Positions 53,641-64,000 of a stretch of 64,000 bases of DNA are shown piece after piece (position 1 is the stretch's first letter; every line of letters begins with the position of its first letter). The position numbers and the translations under genes are program-made. The stretch is from Paragonimus westermani (Eukaryota; Platyhelminthes; Trematoda; Plagiorchiida; Troglotrematidae), in NCBI GenBank assembly GCA_008508345.1, contig QNGE01000862.1, positions 9,052 to 73,051 on the forward strand, in the 5' to 3' direction. The notes under the pieces are model-generated. The model was given only the letters and a program-made list of their open reading frames with translations, did no database searches and was not told the DNA's origin.

Positions 53641-56600
53641 GTTCTGTGACATTTGAGACTGAATCTTTCACACGCCCCTCTGTTTCTGTCAAGCATGCTA
53701 TCGGTGAGTTAAGTTAGCAAACTTAGTTTGTTGGATAATCGGACGTTGTGCAGTCGAACGCATCATCAGGTGGATCGGTTGTTCGTTATTTCTGCATGCC
53801 GTTATTTGCTTGGATCTATGTGATTGCTGTGTATCAACTACGCTCTCTTAATCCGTTTTCCCTTAGTACCGTTTGTAGCAGTTGAATTGGGCTTGGGACA
53901 GTTCAATGATTACGACGCTGGCTATTGATCACTCGCTAGCGAGATCGTGTCTCTGGTAACCTGTTGCGTTTTGATTAGAACTAGGTAGTTTTTCTCACAT
54001 TCTCTACTGATATTACAGCACTGTGACCACACGTATGCTGTAAACGTTAATAACTATTAAGTTGACAATTGAAGCAAGCTTCACGTAAAAATGATGGTAA
54101 CCTTTTAAACTAGCAGTCTACAATAGGTTTCCCTCCTTGTTCGAACTCACCAGGTATTTAAAAAAAAATAGTTCCAACATCATCATTGTCATCGAAGTTA
54201 GCACCAGTTGGTTTCACTGATGCTCGAACGCTATTCAACCATGTAAAAAAAATCAGTCCTTAGCAAAAAGCAAAAGAAGGTGAAGTGAGAGGACCAAACT
54301 GCTACACTTCATATCAAAGTGTCTACACTTTGTAAACAAACAACCGGGCTTTAAGCGAAAATAAGGCGTCATCAGCAAGACAGTTTGCTCATTTTTTTAA
54401 CTAGCCCCGGGTCAATAAAAGCACTTACATCACCATTGGGCTCGATTGGCCTGAAGTACCCAGCCTCCTACTCTTCAGGTCGCTAGAACCTCATCCCAGT
54501 AGCTGTAATCCACTTGGACATCAAATCTTCGAGTCCTATGTGTGACGAGTTACTTAACCTAACCTGTACTATTTTTAAAGAACGTTCAGATCGCGACTTT
54601 TATTTGTCTTCACTGTAACTAACTGGTTTATCCAGCAAGCATTTGTGGGACGGGTGTACCACTCAAACAATGCTGCTGTACGTCGGTGCAGACAAACTTA
54701 GTATGTCGATAAACCTATCGATTTTCTTGTTGTAAGTTTTTTGAATCTCAACCCATCGCTGACCACAATGTGTTCCGGTGGCAGCCAAGTGGTTATTCTA
54801 CCATTTTTAATATGAGCATTCTAATGTCAAGGCTTGGTTGAGGTTCTCAGTTGTGCTCAAAAATGCTGTTAAAATTGCACGGAGTCGAACTCGGGCACTC
54901 TTGTGATTTTATCTTTGTTAGTGCTGTTGTTTCTGTTCCTTCTGCTTCTTGTGATGCTTAGGCTTACTACACCGTATTAGGTTTGAAGTACTTACGCATA
55001 TATTGATTCGGAGGTGTTGTCTATCAGTGGACTTACTGCATCCACTTAACTAGCAGCCCCTAGGTGTCTAATCACCAATACGGTTAATTGAGTCAGGAAA
55101 CTGTTGTACGCATTGTTCGTTGCAATGGGAAGCGCAAACGTCGAGACATTTACTCATCTACACGGCGGATGACAACAAGACCTTGACTGGTCAGTGTATT
55201 GTCGGTATGACATAATGCATCAAACAAGAGTCAGTCATATCGTTGAAACTTCTGATCGTCGCTGTTATTTTCCGTACAAGCGGACCATGAGATGGGCAGT
55301 CATGTACGCTCAACCGCAGGCGGATGTTTACAATTGTTACCGAACAGTATTCATGCTGAAAACGGATTTTTATTGATAACTTTTTGGCAGTTTACAAAAC
55401 TTTGCTCTCTTTTCTCATCCGCCAATCTCCAAGCTTCAACTATTCTCCGATCTGTTATATTAGTGCCTATTCACATTAACACAATCATCTTTTTTCTATT
55501 TATACCCAAATCCTGTCAGTTATTCGGACAGCAATTATTTCTGTATTTGCATCTCACTTCCCATTTTCTGTCACGGAGGCCTGGTCTGTATGGCTGTTGC
55601 TGTTCGATATCGGTTGGTCACAGTGCGTGCACGTGAACATATGTCCGTTTTCTAGTGCTCCGTGTGCTTTGGCGTTATCACGTGAGAAATACCCTCTCTG
55701 TTGTTTTTGGATTTATCGGAGCTTTTCATCGGTCTGTTGTACAATTCACAAATAGCTGGTTACCCCTAAAAGGTTATTTTGGCCACAACGAAAACTTCAG
55801 CAAATGCACGTTTTGTTGATCGTTTCCACTAATATTTGCAGTGGACTTTTTTCAAATCGGCCTTCAAATTTCTCTTTTTGTTCATCACTCGAAAGATCGT
55901 CGTGCGGATTTTGAAAACTGACCATTACCAACCAATTTGACGCGTTGCATCATTGACGATAGTTTCGGTTTCTGTGTGATAATATCCGCTTTTCTATACT
56001 ACTTCGAATTTATTCAGTGGTATCACTATATAGTAATCGCTGTCTGAGTTCAACTCCTTAAATTCAGGTCAATGCACAGCTACTTGAAACTTGTAAAAAT
56101 TGGCCTTAAGCATATTTTAGATCTTATTCTGATCACCGATCAATATGAGAACTCACTGTTACTCTATGCTAACGGTACCGACTGCTGACCGTACACGATG
56201 TCGAGTTCAAGCCTAGATTATCATGACGTGTCTTGCTAGTATCCGTTCTACAAGCACTCTTGCGTATCGCGTGGTACCAAACACCTCGTGACACTAATTC
56301 TCGATTACTTTTGCAAACTACCTGTGAAGGAGCGCTCCGATTATGCACAATTATATATTTCATTGCTTCACACTGAGGTTTGCTCCGCCACTCAGTGCGA
56401 TTGTTTGATTGTAGCGCTAATTGTAAGTGCTGTGGCTCATTGTGCAAGGTGTCTGATGAGCCTATTTTCTCGGCATGGTTTAATGAAGTAGGAACTAGAG
56501 CACGATGCGTTGCAATGACAACTGCTTAAGTTCTACTACTGTATAAACTTGACGAAATGCAAAGAGATTCACCGGGTAATAGCTCGTATAGTCTGTTGTT

Positions 56601-57419
56601 TTAACTCCCGCTTTCGCAGTTGCTTCAGGAGCCAGCTTCTTGTACCCATTGTTGTTGAACTTGAATTACATAACCACACTGAACGAGCTGGCGGGTTCAG
56701 CTAACTGATGTTGTCACGTGTTCGGTGCGCGACGAAACGAAAGCCCTCGTTACCCTCGCCACATTTGAGTTTCGATGCGTCATTTCTTAAGCTAATTCCT
56801 TCGGGACGTTCCCAGCACCTCTTTGGAACAAGTACTGACTCGGTCTGTCAGTTTACATGACACCACAACTGCGGGTATGCCGGTAAATTTCACAAGTAGT
56901 TGACATCAAGTGTACGAAAATGTATCCTCGTGGTAAGTTGTAATGGGCGGTACTTCAGCGCGCGGTACACGCGTCTTAATGTTGTTTTTACCAAGGATGT
57001 TTTTGCTGAATGATCCTCGTCGCATGGCAATAGTAGTAAAACCTCTCTTCTCCACTGTTGATTACAGAGTGTGTCGGTCTTTCTGTTCACCGCGGTTGTA
57101 GACAGTCTCCGAGTATCTGTTTACCACAGTTTTTCGGAAGCATCTCATCAATAGGTCACATTTTTTGTGCACATTCTCTGACCCTGTTGACGGTGTAGCG
57201 TACGTAACCTGTTGAATCAAGCGTTGGACATTTTAGAAGATACTCTAGCGATGTTTGTCGAACAATTCATACTGGAATTCACCAACGCCACTTTTGAACT
57301 TTAAAGTTGCTACTTGTTTTTTTGAGAAACCCAGCCTGAACAGTCAATCCTCTAAATAATTTGGTGGACTTCATACAGCACAATGGTTGGGTGGGTGAAT
57401 CCAAACGTGCTCCCGGCCT
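53641..57419. other. Unassigned stretch
   Basis: No supported gene. Open frames up to 114 codons (55292-55636 plus, 56447-56169 minus) show no motif. A pseudo B-box-like GAGTCGAACTCGGGC at 54883-54897 lacks a tRNA context. Confidence 0.4.
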
Positions 57420-57530
57420 GGCGTCGTAGCTCAGCTGGCGGAGCGCTTGCTGCATTTTGGCCTGCTATTTCTGTCGTTTGTTCACATCCAGCCAGAGTCC
57501 AACTGGGTCTCCTCTGACTTACCATGTCTG
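57420..57530 (+). repeat. tRNA-derived SINE (family 2, copy 2)
   Basis: GGCGTCGTAGCTCAGCTGGC at 57419-57438 contains a perfect A-box TAGCTCAGCTGG. 40 bp after it, TTGTTCACATCC (57478-57489) is a decayed B-box. The TTTCTGTCG-to-CAGCC block is shared with the minus-strand copy at 45580-45690. The cloverleaf cannot be completed (spacing and stems fail), so I do not call a tRNA gene. Confidence 0.6.
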
Positions 57531-60500
57531 TCACACGGCTTAGTACTGTTGGTTGTTTAGTCATTAAGAAAGTCATAGACCACACAGTTTGCGGTCCAGA
57601 TAGGTGCTGTTGTCTCGATCAGACAATTTGTTTCCGTTTCGCTTTTCTCAACGGAGCAGATGCATTGAAAGTGCTGCAACGGTTTCAGACCTATAAAGAG
57701 CATCTCCATTCGTAACCAAGTGGTTCTCGATGTTTAGTAACTCACGGTGACAAAAGACTTCTGGCACTGTAACAACTAACACTCGGCCCGTCTACTGGTG
57801 TCTGTAACGGTGGGGAAGCTTCATTGTGGAGGACGGAAGACGTCAGCAACACTAACGATCTCAGTTACAAACACGTACGAGTTTCTCGATATCGTGGTGT
57901 CAGTTTTTTGCGCGGAATATTATGAACGGCAGAACCTGTATGGTTTGATATTTGGCATAACCTGCCTAATATGTCAAACAAAATGAACTGTCTATCACCC
58001 AGCGTAAGTCGCCTTCTTCCCAATCAATCAATGCTGTCCTTGAATTCGTCAATCGGAAGCATGTTGACAAGACAGACTATTCCCGGGTAGTTAAGATTTG
58101 GACGGACGTTAAAATCGGAGGTGTGTTTTTCAAGTGCATGTAGATTGCATTGTACCACCCATGCCTTTGTTATGATCAGCTACGCTACACCATGATTAAC
58201 AGTTCGAAACTTGCCAAAACCCTCTTTCACAACGCCTGATGTGTACGATTGCATACTCTATGAACACAACGTTTCCGCCGTTTGTTATTGACTAGTCCCT
58301 TCTTCCATGGTGCTAAACCTTTGGCATAAAAGGTTCCTTTATCAGGATTAAGTCCGGTTGAACATTTCTGGAATTATCTGTTGTGGGTTATCGATATAAC
58401 AGAAAGCGCTTTGTCTTGAATAACTAAGCGCTGTTGATTTGTCCGTCTCAGAATGTTTTGGTCTGCACGCTGTTGGTGAACGAATTTTCTTCGTGAACAA
58501 GCTACTTCTGGCTGTGGCTAGTAATATGCAGCACGTTTTCTTGGTGTTATGAAATGCTTAACACGCACATTGTACCATTGGTGAGCAGCCAGACTGCCTA
58601 TTGTGTCTGATGCGACCGATTCAAAGGAGAATCCTTGACCTGTACCTCTCCTAGTAGCCCATGGGGTTCAGGTTGACACTCACATTAAGAGTTGTAGATT
58701 GGTTCGTTCACTCCATATAGAGGTGGGCGACAGTTTTAAACACTAACAGCCGTGTTAGCTGACAAGATCTTGTGTCTATGACCGATATCGACTGCTAATC
58801 TGCACGGTAGACAGGATGTAAAGATGATTGGCAATGCTCAACGCGGTTGACCTTGTTCTCGCTAGTTTATAGACAGCCTGCCGTCGTGTAGTGATACCAG
58901 GTTGCACACGTGTACACACGAGCACGAACACACTGAACCGACGGCGGTGTTATGCTGTATGTTACACTAACTTTTTGCTAGTAGCAAACGAAACGGCCCA
59001 GTCCAAATATCCATTTACTTCGACTTGTCCCCGCTTCACGTAAATTGAGCAAGAAACCATACTACTTGCTACACATTTAGTAGCTTATTTAAATTTCAAA
59101 AATATCACATGCGCAACGGTATCTCGCCAATTCTGCACATCCGTAAAGCAACTGCCCGTATCCATACCATATTCGTGCTTTCCGAATGCGCTTGTGCTTG
59201 GCTCTGACCAATTTCTATCTCAAGATGTTCTGATATCAAAATTATGCGTAAGATAACTTTACTCTTGATCTGTTTACCATGTGTTAATGTTACCATTTTT
59301 CGTCGTTTGCCTGCTCCAGCAGTTTTTGCCCGTCAGCCCTCCCTAATATGTTAACTTGGATTTACGAATATGTGATTAAGAGCCAAAGGCTGTACTGTGG
59401 GAGTCGGAAGTGCATCACATGATGATCGGTAATGAATCGGACCTATTCCCAAATCCTTTGCCCACCAAAACATGCTTACCTACGAAGCATCACAATGAAG
59501 AAATAATGATGGCTCTTGAGTTACTGTTTTTTTTTGTCTTCTGGTTGAGCCAACATCGTCCTGAGATATCCTTGCTCACATACATTGAGAGTTATCTGAG
59601 CCCCTTACCACTTGGTTCACCTGTATGTTTACGGATTGTTCAGCGTGTGATGTCTCCTGCCGTTCGTCGATAATGAATTTTGTTGTGCACCTAACTGGAA
59701 ACCTGGTTTTTGCTAATTTTTAGGTAAAAAGTCAGACTACTTGTATAGTATGCCAATAACCTAAATAGTCGATGGCGTCAAAGTTTTTGACGTGACCAGT
59801 TCTTTGTGTGGTTATTTTATACTCAGTTGCTACTTGTTTCCTGTGTCGACCTCGTACCCCCCCCCTACTGGCCGTTACTTAATCTGGATAGCCTTGCTAG
59901 CATGACGGCTACAACTACCGTTGTGTAATTCTTCCACAATGCGTTAGCGTAGATAGATACGGTCCGTCTCAGATTACCAGCTTGTACTGACTACGGTCAC
60001 CATCGTATGAAATAGTGGTTGTAATATTTCATCATGGCCACTCTCAAACTGACACTCCACTACCACTGTTACGATCACCCTTTCTGTTACGGCCAAAAAC
60101 CGGAGACTGCGCATGTACATCTTGCACAGTAGAAACTAAATCACAGAGTGCAGTTAATTTACTACAGCTCACTGGCGACACTCTCGGGTTACATTCCGCT
60201 AACATAGATCATATGTTCCTTGTTGCGTTTAGTCGTCATCTTTACGTTGGTCCACATCGACGTCTCATGGCTGTTCATGGCAAGGACGATTCGCATGACT
60301 TTTTTGACGCTTAATACTTAGTTCTGTTTAGGGCTTCTATCGCACAGCATAAGTTTCTGACATCCCGAAGTAAAATCGGTCTTGATCGCGATCGTCAATC
60401 ATGGAGCACTCGTTGAGAGTTAAAGATTAACAGCAAATGAACTATTGACCACATAAATTTTTTCCGCAACATCAAGAACCTGATTTCACTTACTTAGACT

Positions 60501-61739
60501 TGGTATCCTCAAGTGGGCTCTGTAGAAGTCCCCTGTAAATAACGGTTTTACCTTATTTCGATTAATATGTGACAATTACACACACCGCTTCATGCTAATT
60601 TTTCTTTTGCATGTTTGACGACAGCTTATACAGTGCCCTGTGCTTTAAACAATCTGGCAATATCTGTAGATCTGTGATGCATGCTTCAAACTCCTGGTCC
60701 TAACACGTTGTCAGGTTGTTATTCCTTTAGTTTCCGGAACGCAGCTTCATCGATCTTTCTACGTGCATTACGCGGACTCCTGAATTAGACCATTGACAAG
60801 TAAACGCATTATTTGATATTATCCAATGCTGCCACGTTTGTGGTCAACAGTCAAAACAGTGAACGAATGTGATGCAAACATATCGCCTCATTCATTCTAA
60901 ACTGAGTGACACAAAACAGACTTTGGCCTACACTTTTAGAAAACTTAAGCTCCTCTTCTTGTCCATTTTCAGATTATCATCCTCATATCTTCACATATCC
61001 CTTCGGGAATAGAAAAAAAATGCTTCGAACCATCAGTGTTTAAGGTTCTTGTTCAAGACTGGGCAATGTCAGTGACCACCCTGAGATTAACCTGCGCGAG
61101 CCCCTTGATCCTCTTATTCGGCTTTAAAACAGTAGCTGCAAGTGTAGAGGTTGCCGATCTTGGAGGACATTTTGGTAATCTGATAGAGTCGAGAGTCTGA
61201 CGTTTATCTCCTCCCATACGAGCGACCATTCACACGCCATTCTGCAACTACAATACTGAACCTGCTTGAGCTGGCCGTGTTCGGAGATCCTCTCTGCTTC
61301 ATCAGCAATGTGTTTGTAGCGCTACACATTTGTGAGGGGATCTCATGCCTCGGATACATTTTGTCTAGGCCTGTTGGCCTATATTTGCACTTTCCTTGCG
61401 ATACTTGAGTGACAGTCAGTTTGTTAATGTCTTGTGTGAGTTTTAGGTATAAACTGTTTGTTCAATAGCGGCTTTTCAGAATATTGACGGGAAGGTATGG
61501 GACAATGCTGTTGAAATAGGAGTGGATAGCGTTCTGGTCGTTCTTTCTAAATCACATTTGAACGTTGTCACCGACCAACCACCGGGAAGTCAGTGTAATT
61601 TCATTTGTGCCTAATGTGTCGATACCCGTCATATCCAAAAATCATAGAGAGCAGTGTTGCGACTAACACACCTGATTTCGCTTGGGCCGCGCATGCATTC
61701 GTCAAATCATCCTTCTCCCTCGGTTATCCGAAAACCGTC
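57531..61739. other. Unassigned stretch
   Basis: No supported gene. 59410-59673 and 60015-60314 (plus) are open but unrecognised. An exon-like piece at 59544-59619 ends in a good donor (CCT|GTATGT) but has a weak acceptor. Confidence 0.4.
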
Positions 61740-62370
61740 ACGTTTGTCAACAGCCGACACGTGTCCCCGGATCTCCAGGTAGCCTTCGACTCTATCGACA
61801 GTAATGTTCTCTGAGACCGCATATCGAGGGTCCGGATATCTGATAAATGTGTCCATTCCAAGAGCATTAAACTGAAGCACCCTTGGCGTCTACGTAACAT
61901 CCGTCTCTCCTTAAAGGGCAGGATGCGCAACTCAATTGTACACGTGATTATGCCCGACGATTACGAAATGTGTTTGCTCCGTTTCATTGGTGTTAGTGTT
62001 TTCTCCACTCTTGACAGTCGTCGTGTCTACAGCGCGTTGCCCATGCGTGATGACAGCATTACTTGAGCAATGTTAGAGCAAAACAACGTGCGTTTACTAC
62101 CGACCACCTCCCCTTACACTAAGTAATTTCACTTCACTCGTTAAGATGACACAGACGTCTTACGCTTGCCTACTTATTGTCTACCATATCGCATCTTGTT
62201 TGCGCTCCTTGGATGGTTGGAAACCATACGTTAGTGAACAGTCCGACTTGATACGGGAGTATCAAAAAAGTGACATCAAACTTGGATGGGGCCCAAAAAA
62301 TGCTGAACATCATTTGCTAGACACAAAAAGCGACTCAGCCACAATTCGCATTTAGTGGCTGGGATATTGT
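61740..62370 (+). pseudogene. RTE-like LINE fragment with internal deletion
   Basis: 61745-61815 reads DLQVAFDSIDSNVL, RT motif A with its Asp residues. Directly afterwards (61895-61935) comes LRNIRLSLKGRMRNSIV, which in intact copies lies several hundred codons further on, so motifs B and C are deleted. 62275-62345 gives LGWGPKNAEHHLLDTKSDSA, the C-terminal GWG block. All are on the plus strand in correct order. Confidence 0.78.
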
Positions 62371-63606
62371 TATGTGTGTCGAATGGTGTGCGGCATAAAA
62401 AATACTTTCATTCGTTGTTAAACCTTTTGCTCCACTTTTTATCCATTCTTTTCGTCTAATTATTCTGCTTATTAATTGTGGTTTAGCAGTCGACCTGTTT
62501 TCAGACTGGCGTAACGTCAACAGTGATACTACTTTTCTTTCTTACTTGTTGTTTTTTTACCTAGACATAATATGTTCCATCGGGCTCAGTATGATACCTT
62601 TAAGAAGTATTGAACATGGGCATGTGTGGTTCAACATAAATGGTGTATTCTAAGTCATTATCAAATAGTTCACTACCACCGTGGCCCAGAGAAATTAAAA
62701 CTCACCACCAAACACGCCACGGTGGACTAGGCCTGTTTTACAGTTCGATGTTAGTGCGAATTTGTAGACAATTGGGTGCATTCTGAGCGTGTTGAATGTT
62801 GGGCATCTAGTTCCTCTCCGGTGTTTTCACCTTTATATTAGTCGCTATGAGGTCGGTCGCTTCAGCCATTGGCGTCGCTCATTCGGGTAGATGTATCTTT
62901 TGCGTCTATATATAGCTGAGTGATTTATTCCGTGGATGCACTAGACATGTAATAAACCATCGCTCTGCAGAGGGTGGTGCACATTGCCGCGTGCCCCTCT
63001 GTGCACGTTTGGGTGATGCCAGGCCGCAATGGATGATGAAGGAGACACTCGTATGGTCAGTGGATGGGTGGAAGGAGAGGATGGAATTTGGGATGTTTTG
63101 TCCACCGCGTTCATAGGCTTGACGTGTTAAAGTTTTATTTTCAACAGATAAATGAACTCAGAAACTAGAGTTTCGGTTGTTGGAACGGTGAGTCAAAATA
63201 AGGTGTGCAATCGTTACCCAGTTGATGTGTAATGGATTAGGACGTGAGAACAGCGAGGAGGGTGAAAGTGCGTAGGCGAAGGTATTCTATCTCGTACAGC
63301 CTGTTATCTCGCAGTCGCCTACATCTGAACAAAAACTTGAAAACTCAGTGTCTCTTGTCCTATCGAATTCTATTTGACACTGAGATAGCAACAGACTATC
63401 GGAGCGGACGAAAAGAAACGGAATTAGCCGTCCTCAATTCATGTACTGTAGGTCCTACTTGCTTGCGGCATCGTGACCCATCGTCCTACTGGCTAGGGTT
63501 GTTGGTCAAAGTAGTAGCGCTGAGTTGACTGTCAACTATGCGCGATCAGTGAAACACAGCAGTAGACGCTGCACACTCATTCCCATTCTTACTTGCCGCT
63601 GGTTCG
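62371..63606. other. Unassigned stretch
   Basis: A 94-codon plus-strand frame (63244-63528) is Arg-rich but unrecognised. No other feature is seen. Confidence 0.4.
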
Positions 63607-63760
63607 TTTACAAGGTGCCTTGACGCCGATCATTTGTGAAGTAATTGCCCATTCTCCTCTGGTTTTTGAACTGCGGCTTTGTCTTCACGTGGTTGTTTGG
63701 TTGTGAAGCGTCAATTTCAACCGCTGACGTATTACCGCCGATTATGACACATAACTTCAT
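63607..63760 (+). repeat. LINE 3'-UTR repeat, copy 5
   Basis: TTTACAAGGTGCCTTGACG, GGTTGTTTGGTTGTGAAGCG and CAACCGCTGACGTATTACCG follow the family order and end near GCCGATTATGAC. This is the most diverged full copy. Confidence 0.58.
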
Positions 63761-64000
63761 ACTGTTTGTTACAGTGTCTATCAACAAACTCAATTAGACG
63801 AATAGTACCAATATGTAAATCCGTAATTGTTAGAACAGACAAAATTTCAAACACCTGCTGTTCATCTGGTTAAGGTTATCTCGTAAATAGTGTGTAACCA
63901 CGGGTAAGCAACTGAGTAGCTCGTTTAGATGGGATGACATTCACGTGACGGTTTCGTCCTGATTTTTGGTTGTTTCGAGCTTCTATTCATTTTTGTTTCA
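63761..64000. other. Unassigned right end
   Basis: No feature recognised. Confidence 0.5.

Noticed and set aside
57420..57496. Possible tRNA gene
   Set aside because: The A-box is perfect, but the B-box is decayed and the stems cannot be completed. A related copy at 45.6 kb shows it is a repeat.
59544..59619. Exon-like piece ending in GTATGT
   Set aside because: The acceptor is weak (TTGAG), and phase 0 entry from the candidate exon at 51805 gives an early stop.

Overview
The window looks like repeat-rich nuclear DNA from a flatworm, most likely a digenean trematode. Four things point there: a Ty3/gypsy element of the CsRn1 type first known from flukes, CR1 (SR1-like) and RTE-like LINEs, a tRNA-headed SINE carrying a hammerhead ribozyme like schistosome Sm-alpha, and a gene start whose first intron is only 36 nt. 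No bacterial operon, rRNA gene, intact tRNA gene or CRISPR array is visible. The genus cannot be told from the sequence alone.

Layout. From 273 to 8824 lies a decayed BEL/Pao LTR retrotransposon that has lost its protease, most of its reverse transcriptase and its integrase core. A CsRn1-type gypsy element (1768-6457, with two 273-bp LTRs) is inserted inside its gag. On the minus strand, 9859-10990 is the endonuclease end of a LINE, and 14104-17240 is an almost full-length but inactivated CR1-type LINE. A second gypsy element (18018-22545) follows it. From 24240 to 25440 is a plus-strand CR1 fragment.

From about 26 kb to the end the DNA is mostly non-coding and carries LINE relics at 26040, 27850, 29335, 31265, 34690, 35735-39940, 49615, 52880 and 61740. 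A dispersed 3'-UTR repeat family ending in GATGAT-type microsatellite is also present, as are two SINE families. The largest LINE (35735-39940) has its last 727 bp duplicated in tandem, and the same 727 bp occurs inverted at 31389-32115, apparently without change.

The only host gene I can support starts at 30359/30403. It has a 71-nt coding part of exon 1, a 36-nt intron, a 37-nt exon 2, a proposed intron of about 14.5 kb that holds LINE and SINE copies, and a 356-nt exon at 45102-45457. A further candidate exon at 51697-51805 is phase-compatible. The predicted protein start is basic and low in complexity, and I do not recognise it.

Almost every other coding stretch is a piece of a retroelement with stops and frameshifts. 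The most interesting single object is the complete minimal hammerhead ribozyme at 42272-42330, directly behind a tRNA-like pol III promoter.
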